Positions 15,971-25,600 of a stretch of DNA of 64,000 nt are shown here, in pieces. This DNA is from Streptomyces sp. CB09001 (GTDB lineage: Bacteria; Actinomycetota; Actinomycetes; Streptomycetales; Streptomycetaceae), in NCBI RefSeq assembly GCF_003369795.1, contig NZ_CP026730.1, positions 6,625,001 to 6,689,000 on the forward strand. The letters run 5' to 3'. Under the pieces are notes generated by a model that was not told the DNA's origin, did no database searches, and was given only the letters and a program-made list of their open reading frames with translations. Position numbers and translations under genes: made by a program. Numbering within the stretch: the first letter of the stretch is position 1; the number at the start of each line of letters is the position of its first letter.

Positions 15971-18444
15971 TCGGTCCCCCTCGCCAGCTGTCCGGCGGCC
16001 GGCGTCGGGCCGCCGCCCTCGTAGGTGACCCGCCACAGGGCCGACTTGGAGTCCGAGGTGAAGAAGCCGCGGCCGTAGTCCAGGACGTACAGCGCGCCGT
16101 CCGGGCCGAACTTCCAGCCCATCAGGTTCTTGATGCCGTCGTTGCCGACCGGCACGATCTTCTTCAGGGACTCCGAGTGCACCGGCAGACCGCCGTCGCC
16201 CTGCGTCTTCGGGTCCATCAGCACCGCGTTGCGCGGCTGGTCGGCGTCGTAGAAGTCACCGACGAACCACTTGCCGTCCCAGTACGCGGGCCACTTGGTG
16301 TCACTGGTGCTGTCCGCGTCGTAGCGGTAGAGCGGGCCGTTCATCGCGGCCTGGCCGCCGCCCTTGAGCCAGGGCAGCCGGTAGGTGGCCTCGTCCTGCT
16401 CGTACGACGGGATGCCGTTCTCGTCGCGCGGGTAGTCGGGGCCGCCGCCCTGCGGCGAGTACCAGATGTTGTTGCCGGTCACCGGTGGCAGGTTCACCAG
16501 GCCGTCGTTGTTCGGCGACTCGTTCTTCGGGTGGTCGCAGTCGTACCAGCCCAGCGGCTTCGACGGGTCCGGCAGGTTCCGGTCCCGGTACGGCTGCTTG
16601 TTGCCCATGCAGTACGGCCAGCCGCGGTTGCTCGCCTTGGTGATGGTGGCGAACGTGTCGTACTTGGCCGGACCCCACGTCGGCGACGGAGCGCCGGCGT
16701 CCGGGCCGACCCAGCCCGCGTACAGGGTGTCGGTCTTCTTGTCGACGGAGATGCGCGCCGGGTTGCGCACACCCATCACGTAGATCTCGCCGCGCGTCTT
16801 GCCACCGCCCTCGGCGGTCTCCTTGCCGGTGAAGAGGTTGCCCTCGGGGAGCGTGTACGTCCCGTCCGGCTCCGGGTGGATGCGCAGGATCTTGCCGTTG
16901 AGGTTGTTGGTGTTGCCGGCGGTGCGGCGCGCGTCCGCGAAGGACACGCCCTTGAAGTTGGGCTGCGGGTTGTTGCCGGAGTAACCGTCGCTGAAGCCGC
17001 TGGAGTTGTTGTCACCGGTGGCGATGTACAGGTTCCCCTTGGAGTCCCAGGCCATCCCGCCGCCGGCGTGGCAGCAGCTGTGGATCTGCACCGGCCACTT
17101 GAGCAGCACCTTCTCGCTGCCCATGTCCAGCTTGTTGGTGGCCGGGTCGAGGGTGAAGCGGGAGACCCGGCGCTCGGCCATGTGGGTGTCCCGGTTGATC
17201 TGGGAGTGCGGGGTGTAGTGCAGGTACACCCACCCGTTCTCCTCGAACGCCGGGTCCAGCTCGATGCCGAGCAGGCCCTCCTCGACCTTGGTCAGTTCGT
17301 CGCCGCCGCCCTTGTTGCCGAAGACGGTCAGCGCGCCCGCGAGGGTGACCTTGTCGGTCTTCGGGTCCCAGACGTGGATCTCGCCCGTGCCCTTGCCGAC
17401 GTTCGGGTCGTTCCAGTCGGTCACCACGGGGTGGGAGGAGTCCGTGCCGCCGCGGCCGATGTAGAAGACGCGGCCGTCGGGGGCGGTGACCAGGCCGTGC
17501 GGTTCGCCGATCTGGTCGTTCTGGCCGGGCTGGTTGGGGTCGGTGAGCCGCTCGGCCTTGTAGTTGGCGTTGATGGTCGCCTTGCAGTCGGCCTGCGACA
17601 GCCGGGTCGTCCACAGCAGGGCGCCGCGCAGATGGGTGCGGAAGTCGGTCTCGTCGTACGACGACACCGTGCCGCCCATGCCGGTGTAGAACGACCGGCC
17701 GCCGTCGTAGTCCCGGCACCAGCTGACCGGGTGGTCCGCCCCGTTGGCGCTCGTCCCGGGCGCGTACGTCGACTCGCGCACCCGGGCCACCGTGTGGACC
17801 TCACCGGACGGGTTCTTCTGCCAGTTCAGCCACTCGTCCGGGCGCTTCCACTCCAGCGGCAGGTCCTTGGTGGCCGGATGCCGCCGGTCACCGACCTCGA
17901 CCGTGGCCCGCTGGACCTTGGTGGGACTGCCGGCGGCCGGGCGGGCGCCGACCAGACCGGTGAACCAGTCCGAGTACGGCTCCGCGCGGGCCGCGTCGTG
18001 GACGCCGACGAACCCGCCGCCGGCCTCCATGTACGCCTCCAGACCCGCTTCCTGAGCGGGTGTCAGGACGTCGCCGCCGCCGGTCAGGAACACGACCGCG
18101 TTGAAGCGGCCGAGCTTCTTCTCGTTGGTGAAGACGTTGGCGTTGTCCGTGGCCTCGACCCTGAACTGCTCCTTGGCAGGCCCGGAGAGACCGATCCGCT
18201 CGATGGCCGCGATACCGGCGTTCACGACCGGTGACTCGTCCCCGGCCGCGGCGGAACCGTAGAAGATCAGCACCCGTACATTGGCGCCGCCGGGCGGCGA
18301 CTTGATCGACATCGTTGTCAGGGATGGGTCCGGCGCCGGACGTGCACTGGCGGCAGGGCCGGCCAGCAGTCCCGCGGCGACGAAAGCGGCGGTGGCGCAC
18401 GCCGCCCAGCCTCTTCTTCTCGCGCTCAACCCTCTCAAGGGCAT
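15967..18444 (-). CDS. Secreted ThuA domain + PQQ-type sugar dehydrogenase (GSDH/sorbosone dehydrogenase-like)
   Basis: This 825-residue exported protein has two modules. The signal peptide (MPLRGLSARRRGWAACATAAF, cleavage near ASARP) is followed by a ThuA-like glutamine-amidotransferase fold (about 50-280: RVLIFYGS, GGGFVGVHDAA, YTGMGGTVSSYDE). The C-terminal six-bladed propeller has PHGLVTAPDGRVFYIGR, EEGLLGIELDP, HSCCHAGGGMAWD and NGKILRIHP, as in soluble quinoprotein glucose dehydrogenases. The start at 18444 is preferred over the longer frame from 18579 because GAGGAGG lies 6 bp upstream and the signal peptide begins there. It is coupled to the cupredoxin gene downstream, which suggests the quinoprotein hands electrons to the copper domain. 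Confidence 0.82.
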   Translation of the reverse strand: MPLRGLSARRRGWAACATAAFVAAGLLAGPAASARPAPDPSLTTMSIKSPPGGANVRVLIFYGSAAAGDESPVVNAGIAAIERIGLSGPAKEQFRVEATDNANVFTNEKKLGRFNAVVFLTGGGDVLTPAQEAGLEAYMEAGGGFVGVHDAARAEPYSDWFTGLVGARPAAGSPTKVQRATVEVGDRRHPATKDLPLEWKRPDEWLNWQKNPSGEVHTVARVRESTYAPGTSANGADHPVSWCRDYDGGRSFYTGMGGTVSSYDETDFRTHLRGALLWTTRLSQADCKATINANYKAERLTDPNQPGQNDQIGEPHGLVTAPDGRVFYIGRGGTDSSHPVVTDWNDPNVGKGTGEIHVWDPKTDKVTLAGALTVFGNKGGGDELTKVEEGLLGIELDPAFEENGWVYLHYTPHSQINRDTHMAERRVSRFTLDPATNKLDMGSEKVLLKWPVQIHSCCHAGGGMAWDSKGNLYIATGDNNSSGFSDGYSGNNPQPNFKGVSFADARRTAGNTNNLNGKILRIHPEPDGTYTLPEGNLFTGKETAEGGGKTRGEIYVMGVRNPARISVDKKTDTLYAGWVGPDAGAPSPTWGPAKYDTFATITKASNRGWPYCMGNKQPYRDRNLPDPSKPLGWYDCDHPKNESPNNDGLVNLPPVTGNNIWYSPQGGGPDYPRDENGIPSYEQDEATYRLPWLKGGGQAAMNGPLYRYDADSTSDTKWPAYWDGKWFVGDFYDADQPRNAVLMDPKTQGDGGLPVHSESLKKIVPVGNDGIKNLMGWKFGPDGALYVLDYGRGFFTSDSKSALWRVTYEGGGPTPAAGQLARGTE

Positions 18445-18644
18445 GGGCACCTCCTCGGTCACGGCAGCAGCGCCAAGGAAGCTAGACCTCTTTGCGCGGT
18501 ACGCCAATAGGTATGACCGGGATCGAACGAACTTTGTCCTGACTGTGGATAAACGCAGCGGCAACCGGTACGGTCCCACAGGCTCATCACAGCCAATCAG
18601 GTCCTGGGTCTGCGCACATTCCGTATCGGCGTGGGGAGTTCGGC

Positions 18645-19676
18645 ATGGACAGGCGAGGCTTCAACCGACGCGTACTGCTGGGCGGCGCGGCCGCCGCGAC
18701 ATCGTTGTCCATCGCTCCGGAGGCCGTGGGCGCCGCCCCCGCGGCCAAGGGGATCACCGCGAGGACGGCACCGGCCGGGGGCGAGGTGAGACACCTCAAG
18801 ATGTACGCCGAGAAGCTGGCGGACGGTCAGATGGGCTACGGCTTCGAGAAGGGCAAGGCGTCGGTCCCCGGCCCGCTGATCGAGGTCAACGAGGGCGACA
18901 CGCTGCACATCGAGTTCACCAACACGATGGACGTACGGGCCAGCCTGCACGTGCACGGCCTGGACTACGAGATCTCCAGCGACGGCACCGCGATGAACAA
19001 GAGCGACGTCGAGCCCGGCGGCACCCGCACCTACACCTGGCGCACCCACAGGCCCGGCCGCCGCGACGACGGCACCTGGCGGCCGGGCAGCGCGGGCTAC
19101 TGGCACTACCACGACCACGTGGTCGGCACCGAGCACGGCACGGGGGGCATCCGCAACGGCCTGTACGGCCCGGTGATCGTGCGCCGCAAGGGCGACGTGC
19201 TGCCGGACGCCACGCACACGATCGTCTTCAACGACATGACCATCAACAACCGCAAGCCGCACACCGGCCCCGACTTCGAGGCCACCGTCGGCGACCGCGT
19301 GGAGATCGTCATGATCACGCACGGCGAGTACTACCACACCTTCCACATGCACGGTCACCGCTGGGCGGACAACCGCACCGGCCTGCTCACCGGCCCCGAC
19401 GACCCGTCCCGGGTCATCGACAACAAGATCACCGGACCGGCCGACTCCTTCGGCTTCCAGATCGTCGCGGGGGAGGGAGTGGGCGCCGGGGCGTGGATGT
19501 ACCACTGCCATGTCCAGAGCCACTCCGACATGGGAATGGTGGGGCTGTTCCTGGTGAAGAAGCCGGACGGCACGATCCCGGGGTACGAACCGCACGAGCA
19601 CGGCGGGGCGACCGCGAAGAGCGGCGAGAGCGGCGAGTCGACGGGGGAGGCAGCCGCGCACGAACACGAGCACTGA
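18645..19676 (+). CDS. Two-domain small laccase (SLAC-type multicopper oxidase)
   Basis: This secreted multicopper oxidase oxidises phenols and similar donors and reduces oxygen to water. The 343-residue protein has a twin-arginine signal (MDRRGFNRRVLLGG) and all four copper-binding blocks: HVHG (His102, His104), HYHDH, HTFHMHGH and HCHVQSHSDMGM. The length shows only two cupredoxin domains, so it should act as a trimer, like the S. coelicolor small laccase it closely resembles. The tail is His/Glu-rich (AAAHEHEH). It is divergent from the ThuA-PQQ gene (200 bp gap). Confidence 0.95.
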   Translation: MDRRGFNRRVLLGGAAAATSLSIAPEAVGAAPAAKGITARTAPAGGEVRHLKMYAEKLADGQMGYGFEKGKASVPGPLIEVNEGDTLHIEFTNTMDVRASLHVHGLDYEISSDGTAMNKSDVEPGGTRTYTWRTHRPGRRDDGTWRPGSAGYWHYHDHVVGTEHGTGGIRNGLYGPVIVRRKGDVLPDATHTIVFNDMTINNRKPHTGPDFEATVGDRVEIVMITHGEYYHTFHMHGHRWADNRTGLLTGPDDPSRVIDNKITGPADSFGFQIVAGEGVGAGAWMYHCHVQSHSDMGMVGLFLVKKPDGTIPGYEPHEHGGATAKSGESGESTGEAAAHEHEH

Positions 19677-19858
19677 GCCGAGGCCGGCGCCGCCACCGGC
19701 GCCGCCGGTCAGCTGTCGTGGACCGTTCTTCTGTACATGCGCCCATGCTGACGCCCGCACCGGCCCCCGCACAAGAACGTTTTCGGTCCCCGGAGCGCCC
19801 CCTCCCGCGCCGCGGCCTGCCGCTATCCTGAGCCGCAGCCGCCGAGGAGGAGCCGCAC

Positions 19859-20929
19859 GTGACCGAGACCGGGCCGCGCCCCACGCTCGAGGCCGTGGCC
19901 GAGCGCGCCGGGGTCTCGCGGGCCACCGTGTCCCGCGTGGTCAACGGCGCCCACGGGGTGCGGGACGAGCTGGCCGAGCGGGTCCGGCGCGCGGTGGAGG
20001 AACTCGGCTACGTGCCCAACCAGGCCGCCCGCTCCCTGGTGACCCGGCGGCACCAGGCCGTCGCCGTCGTCGCCGCGGAACCGGAGACCCGGGTGTTCGC
20101 CGACCCCTACTTCGCCCAGCAACTGCGCGGCATCAGCAAGGAGCTGACGGCCCACGACAACCAGCTCGTGCTGCTGCTCACCGAGGGCCGCGAGGACCAC
20201 GCCCGCGTCGGGCGCTACCTGGCCGGCGGGCACGTCGACGGCGCCCTCGTCTTCTCCCTGCACCTGCACGACCCACTGCCCGGCCTGGTCCGCAGCGCCG
20301 GGGTACCGACCGTCTTCGGGGGGCGCCCCGACTGGGACGACGGGCGGGGCGACGTGGTCTACGTGGACAGCGACAACCGCGGCGGCGCCCGCTCGGCCGT
20401 CCACCACCTGGCCGGGCTCGGCCGCACCCGCATCGCGCACATCACCGGCCCGCTCGACCAGACCTCGGCCGCCGACCGGCTCGCGGGCTTCCGCGACGTC
20501 CGGGCCGACGCCGACCCGGCACTGGTCGCGCGGGGGGACTTCACCTCGGGCGGCGGGGAGCGCGCGATGCGGGAACTGCTCGACCGGTGCCCCGGCCTGG
20601 ACGCCGTGTTCGCGGCCAACGACCTCACCGCGGCGGGCGCCCTGCGGGTGCTGCGCGAACGCGGGCGTCGGGTGCCGGACGACGTGGCCGTGGTCGGCTT
20701 CGACGACATGCTGCCCGTCGCCGAACAGACCGACCCGCCGCTGACCACCGTCCGCCAGGACATCGAGGGGATGGGCCGGCTGATGGCCCGCCTGCTCCTG
20801 CGCGGCCTGGACCGTGGGACCGCCGACTCCGACTCCGCCGACTCCGACTCCGACGCCCCGGAGACACCGACGGCGGCCCTGCCCGGCGTGGTCCTGCCGA
20901 CGACCCTGGTCCACCGCGCCACGGCGTGA
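19859..20929 (+). CDS. LacI-family transcriptional regulator
   Basis: This is a LacI/GalR repressor of 356 residues. The N-terminal helix-turn-helix and hinge are clear (LEAVAERAGVSRATVSRVVNG, then YVPNQAARSLVTRR, residues about 8-62), followed by a periplasmic-binding-type sugar domain (VDSDNRGGARSAVHHLAGLG; FAANDLTAAGALRVL; VVGFDDMLPVAEQTDPPLTT). The effector is unknown and no sugar transporter is adjacent. The GTG at 19859 has a GAGGAGG Shine-Dalgarno. An unusual acidic Asp-Ser repeat (ADSDSADSDSD, residues about 322-332) interrupts the C-terminal part and is coded by a 15-bp tandem repeat. Confidence 0.92.
   Translation: MTETGPRPTLEAVAERAGVSRATVSRVVNGAHGVRDELAERVRRAVEELGYVPNQAARSLVTRRHQAVAVVAAEPETRVFADPYFAQQLRGISKELTAHDNQLVLLLTEGREDHARVGRYLAGGHVDGALVFSLHLHDPLPGLVRSAGVPTVFGGRPDWDDGRGDVVYVDSDNRGGARSAVHHLAGLGRTRIAHITGPLDQTSAADRLAGFRDVRADADPALVARGDFTSGGGERAMRELLDRCPGLDAVFAANDLTAAGALRVLRERGRRVPDDVAVVGFDDMLPVAEQTDPPLTTVRQDIEGMGRLMARLLLRGLDRGTADSDSADSDSDAPETPTAALPGVVLPTTLVHRATA
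20821..20850 (+). repeat. 15-bp tandem duplication inside the LacI gene
   Basis: Two exact copies of GCCGACTCCGACTCC encode ADSDS twice in the C-terminal region of the LacI regulator. The unit is a multiple of three, so expansion would stay in frame. Confidence 0.8.
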
Positions 20930-21357
20930 GGCGCCTGCGGCGCCACGTCGCCCCGGACGGCGTCCGAGTCGGCCGCGGGACACCCCGCCCGAGCGGGATA
21001 CCGGACGCCATCGCGTGAACGCGGCCCCCGGACCGGGCGCGCGGGTGCCCTTCGGCGGGCACCTGGGCGGTCGGGCCGCGTCGTCGGGCGGGGCCGGGAT
21101 GCGGGTCGGGCGGTGCGGGCCCGGGCACGGGAGCGGACACTGTCGCGACGGGACGTGCGCGATCCCCGGCTGCCGGGTGCCGTGTGCCTCTGCGAACGGG
21201 GGCAGCCGGACACACCGGCCTCCTTTCCGGCCGCGTGGCAGGCCGGACCGGTCCGGCCGTGTCGAGGGGTCAAGCGGGATGGGGGATGCCGGGTGACCGG
21301 TGCGAACCCGGGTGCCGGACCTCGACCTGACGGCGAGCGCCTGACAGGCCCCCGTGC
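20930..21357. other. Intergenic region between convergent LacI and VOC genes, with hairpins
   Basis: About 430 bp without a convincing gene. It contains a small stem CCCGC-CCGA-GCGGG (20984-20997), which could terminate the LacI transcript, and a second stem GGTGCCC/GGGCACC with a TTCGGC loop (21044-21063). Short open frames here show no recognisable family or good ribosome site. Confidence 0.5.
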
Positions 21358-22149
21358 CTACCCCTGGCGCGGGGCCGGCCTGAGTACCGCGAACCGGGCG
21401 CCGTACGGGTCGGCCAGGCGGGCGACGCGGCCGACACCCTCGATGTCCGTCGCCGGCATCCGCACCGTGCCGCCCAGCTCCGTGGTCCGGGCGACCGCGG
21501 TGTCCGCGTCGTCCACCGCGAAGTACGGCAGCCATCCGGCGTCCGAGTCCGTGTCCGCCGGATCCTCGGCGAGCGGGACGAGACCGCCGAACATGGCGTC
21601 CTCGCCCTCTCCGGCCGGGTTGACGCAGGTGTAGGAGCCGCCGGGGAAGGAGACGCCGGAGGTCTCCAGACCCAGCACCGCACGGTAGTACGCGGCGGCT
21701 GCCGCGATGTCCGCGGTGTGCAGCTCGACCCAGCACAGCGCGCCGGTCTCGCCGGTCACGTCCAGGCCGGCGCGCTGCCCCGGCTGCCAGATGCCGAACG
21801 GCACCCCGGCCCGGTCGGCGAGGATCGCCATGGTGCCCTGGTCCATGACGTCCATCGGCTGCACGAGGACACCGCCGTGCGCCTGCCCGGAGGCCTGGGC
21901 GGCGGCACGGGCGTCCGGGGCCTGGAAGTACACGGTCCACGACGGCGGGCCCTGCTCCTCGGTCGTGCCCATGCCACCGGCCACGATCCGGCCGTCCAGT
22001 TCGAAGAAGCCGTAGCCGCCGGCCTCCGGCCCCGCCGACCGGAACCGCCAGCCGAAGAGGCCGCCGTAGAAGGACGTGGCGCCGTCGAGGTCGGAGGTGC
22101 CGACGTCGAGCCAGTTCGGAGCGCCGGTGACGAAACGGGTCGTGAGCAT
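21358..22149 (-). CDS. Two-domain VOC (glyoxalase/bleomycin-resistance-like) protein
   Basis: This 263-residue protein consists of two vicinal-oxygen-chelate repeats. The first begins PNWLDVGTSDLDGATSFYGGLFGW and the second GALCWVELHTADIAAAAAYYRAVLGL, the two-repeat pattern common in Streptomyces. Metal-dependent activity is possible but the substrate is unknown. The ATG at 22149 is preceded by GAGGAGGG and gives the usual N-terminus. A much longer frame on this strand runs upstream antisense through the HEAT-like gene and is not credible. Confidence 0.88.
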   Translation of the reverse strand: MLTTRFVTGAPNWLDVGTSDLDGATSFYGGLFGWRFRSAGPEAGGYGFFELDGRIVAGGMGTTEEQGPPSWTVYFQAPDARAAAQASGQAHGGVLVQPMDVMDQGTMAILADRAGVPFGIWQPGQRAGLDVTGETGALCWVELHTADIAAAAAYYRAVLGLETSGVSFPGGSYTCVNPAGEGEDAMFGGLVPLAEDPADTDSDAGWLPYFAVDDADTAVARTTELGGTVRMPATDIEGVGRVARLADPYGARFAVLRPAPRQG

Positions 22150-22341
22150 GATTCGCCCTCCTCGGAAGGGTCCCGTTGTCTGCACTGACGAGTCTTCCAC
22201 CGACCAGCGGTGACCGCTCCCGCGCGCCGCCGTGCGCCGCCGTGCGCGGCGGAGGACCATCTGATCTGCTGGGGGAGCCGGATACGCGGCGTTGATGCCG
22301 CGTTGATCGAACGTTTTTCGCTTCCCGGCAGGCTGCTGCCC

Positions 22342-22587
22342 ATGCACATCGAGACGACCGCGGCGCCCGACCTGAGCTGGCAGGAGGAGGCGTTGTGCGC
22401 GCAGACCGGGGGAGACTTCTTCTTCCCCGAGCCCGGCAGCTCCGTACGGGACGCGAAGCGCATCTGCGCCCTGTGCCCGATCCGCTCGGCCTGCCTGGAG
22501 TTCGCGCTGAGCAACGACGAGCGCTTCGGCGTCTGGGGAGGCCTGTCGGAGAAGGAACGGCTGGCGCTGCGGCGCACCATCCCCTGA
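22342..22587 (+). CDS. WhiB-like (Wbl) iron-sulfur regulator
   Basis: This Wbl-family protein has 81 residues. The four cluster-binding cysteines are present (Cys19, then Cys42-x2-Cys45-x5-Cys51: LCAQTG, ICALCPIRSAC), followed by the family turn GVWGG (63-67) and a basic C-terminus (ERLALRRTIP). Such proteins bind a [4Fe-4S] cluster and modulate transcription through the primary sigma factor. The ATG at 22342 gives the normal family length; the frame extends to 22210 without added conserved sequence. I recall a paralogue in this position of S. coelicolor (possibly wblH), not verified. A large HEAT-like gene starts 54 bp downstream. Confidence 0.92.
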   Translation: MHIETTAAPDLSWQEEALCAQTGGDFFFPEPGSSVRDAKRICALCPIRSACLEFALSNDERFGVWGGLSEKERLALRRTIP

Positions 22588-22641
22588 CCGGAGCCCGGTA
22601 ATTCGCTGTGCCGCACCCGTCGCGCCGGGCAGAATCCCGGC

Positions 22642-25600
22642 ATGTCCCGAACCGCCGCACAGCACGAGGCCGAGAGCCTGCTGCACGCCCTCGATCCGCT
22701 CGCCCACCCGCGGCGCATGCGGGAACTCGTGGCACGCGCAAGGGAGTCGGCCGACCCGAGGTCCCTCCTCACCGAGCTCGAACGGCACGGAACATACGGA
22801 CGCAGGCTCGCCGTCGTCGCCGCGTCCGCCGTCCGCGACACCGAGTGGATCGCGGACCGGATCGCCGACCCCGACCCGTACGTGCGCGGCCACGCCCTGC
22901 GGGTGGCCGACACGCTGGGCGTGCCCGACGCCGCCTTCGAGGCGGGTCTCGCCGACGCCCCCGAGACGGTCCGCCGGAGCCTGCTGCGCGCCGTCGCCGC
23001 CGGCGGCCGCACCGCCCTCGCCGACCGGCTGGTGGACGGGGTGCGCCGCGACTGGGGCGACACCGAGGCGACCCGTCTGCTGCCGGGCTGCACCACACAG
23101 GAGGTCGGCCGGCTGCTGCCCGGGCTGCTGTACGCCGTCCGGTCCTGGAACCCGCTCGCCAGGCGGCACCGCGCGACACTGTCCGCCGTGCTGGAGGCGG
23201 AGCTGGACGCCCGGCCCGAGGGCCTGCGCGACGACTGGTGGCGCCGGTACGCGCCCGCGGTGGCCACGCTCGCGCCCGCCGAGCCCGCGCGCGTACTGCG
23301 GATGCTGGAGGAGCGGGGACCGAGCGGGCTGCCCTACGAACTGCGGAGCCACCTTCCCGCGTTCGCCGGCGCCGACCCGCGGCGCGTCCTGCGCCTGCTG
23401 CTCACCCCCGCGTGGGCGTCCGCCGTCGGCGTCCACCGGCTGGGGCGCACGGTGCTGTACCGGCTGACCCGCACCGACTCGCCCGAACTCGTCGCCTACG
23501 CCCGGGCCCTGCTGCCCCTCGGCGGCCTCCCGAGGCTGCTGAAGGCGCTTCCGCCCGCCCGGCGCCACGCACTGTGGACGGCCGTGAGCCAGGGGCGGGG
23601 AAACGGCGGCACGGTCGTCGTCGACGAGGAACTCCTCGAGGTGCTGCCGCGCCGCCACGCCGCGGACGAGGCCCGGGAAGCCGCCGCACGCGCGCGGGAG
23701 GCGGGCGCGTCCGAGAACATGGTCCTCCTCGCCGAGTCCTTCCTCCCGGTGGCCGAGGCGCACGACCGGCTGCTGGCCGCCACCCGGCGTCCCGACGCCG
23801 ACGACCGCGCCCGGGCCTGGCCGCTGCTGATCCACAACGCCGCCCGCTCGCGCGACCCGGCCGCCGTCACCGCCGTACTGGAGGACATGGCGCGGCTGCG
23901 CAACGAGCAGGATCCGGTGCGGGGCGCCGCGCTGCGGGCGGTGCGCGGCATCCCGGCCGCGCTGTTCACCGAGGAGGCCGCCGAGCATCTGGCCCGTCTC
24001 GCCACGGACGCGGTCGAAGCGCGCGACTCCTCGCCCCAGACCCGCCGGGCGCTGGGCGAACTGGCCCTGGCCGTGCTGTGCGAGCACGCGGCGGGCGGCA
24101 CCCGCACGCTGGTGAACTGGGCCCTGCGCACCCTCGTGCGGATATCCGGCACCACCGGCGGCGCCGACCTCGGCCGCCTCGACCGCACCCTGCGGCGCGG
24201 CCAGGAGCACCAGGTGTACGAGGCGCTGCGCCCGTGGATCGAGGCGGGCGCCGAGAAGGCCGACTACGGCCTCGCCTTCGCGCTGGCCCGTGCCGTGGGC
24301 CCGCGCGCCTGCGGCATGCCCGAACTCCAGGACCAGCTGTGGCAGGCCGTCCGCTACGGCAACGACACCACCGCTCGCACCGCGATCGGCCTGTGGCTCG
24401 AACCGTCCGCCACCCGCGACGAACGGGCGGCCCGCGTCCTCGCCCGGGAACCCTCGGCGGCCGCACTGGAGCCGGTGCGTGCGGTGATCGTGACGCGCCG
24501 CACCGACCTGCTCGACCCGCTGCTCGCCGAGACCCCGCCCTACGGCCGCTTCCTGACCAAGGGCACCCCCTGGTCCGTGCCCGTGACCGCGCACGAGGTG
24601 AGCCGGTGGGTGCCGCGCCAGCAGGCCGCGCTGCTGAGCCGGTGCGCCGCCCTGGCCGCCGACGCCGGACTGCCGCTGCACGCGCGCGCGAGCGCCGTCA
24701 CGCGGGCGGCCACCGTGCCCGACGGCGGCGCCGACCTCGTACGCCGCTGGACCGGGTCGCCGGACGTCGTCCTCGCCGAGGCCGCGCTCGCCGCCCTGGC
24801 GCGCACCGACCGGGCCGCCGAGGCGCTGCCCGAGCTGCTGGCGCACGCCGGCGGCGACCGGGCCCGCGTCGCCGTGTACGCGGCCACCCAGGCGTCCCGG
24901 CAGACGCCGCCGTCCCGGCTCGCGGGCGCCCTGCGGGACGTACTGGGGGCGCCGGACGCCAAGGTGACCAGCCGCAAGGAAGCGGTCCGGCTCGCCGCGG
25001 TCCGCCTTCCCGTGCCGGACGCCGCGGCCCTGGTCACCGAGGTCTGCGCCCGCCCGGGGACCCACCCCGACGTACGCGCCGCCGGTGTCGCCTTCGCCGC
25101 CGGGCTGCTCGCCCGGGAGGAGGTCTGGGACCTGCTGCGCGACGCCGCGGGCGGTGCGCCGGTGCTGCGGGCCGCCCTGCTGCGGACGGCGCCGCGGGAC
25201 CTGCCCGAGGCGCACCGCGGCCGGTACGCCCGCCTGGTCCGCGACGTGGCCGCCACCGACGACGACCCCGCCACCGCGCTCCTCGCCCTCCACGCCCTGG
25301 GCCGGTGGATCCCCTGGGCGGAGGACGGCGCCCGGGTACTGGCCGGGGCCGTCACGGACCTGACCAACCGCGCGACCTGGCACGCGGCGGCGAACGCGCT
25401 GATCGGCGCCGCGTCGGGCGCTGCGCAGGGCCGGTCCGGCCTGCTGGAGGCCCTGCGCGCGCTGGCCGGAGCGGAAGCCGGCGGGGACGACGACGCGGGG
25501 GAGCGGCGGGACCGGCCGGCCCGGCAGCGCGTCGAGTACCTCGTCACCGGGCTCCGGGCGAGCGCCTTCCGCCCGGAGGCGGCGGTCCGCCCGGTCGCCC

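Noticed and set aside
18445..18579. Upstream extension of the ThuA-PQQ protein
   Set aside because: It would precede the signal peptide, and a strong GAGGAGG ribosome site selects 18444.
20930..21357. Possible gene remnants between LacI and VOC genes
   Set aside because: Frames here have no recognisable domain, and the residues are low-complexity.
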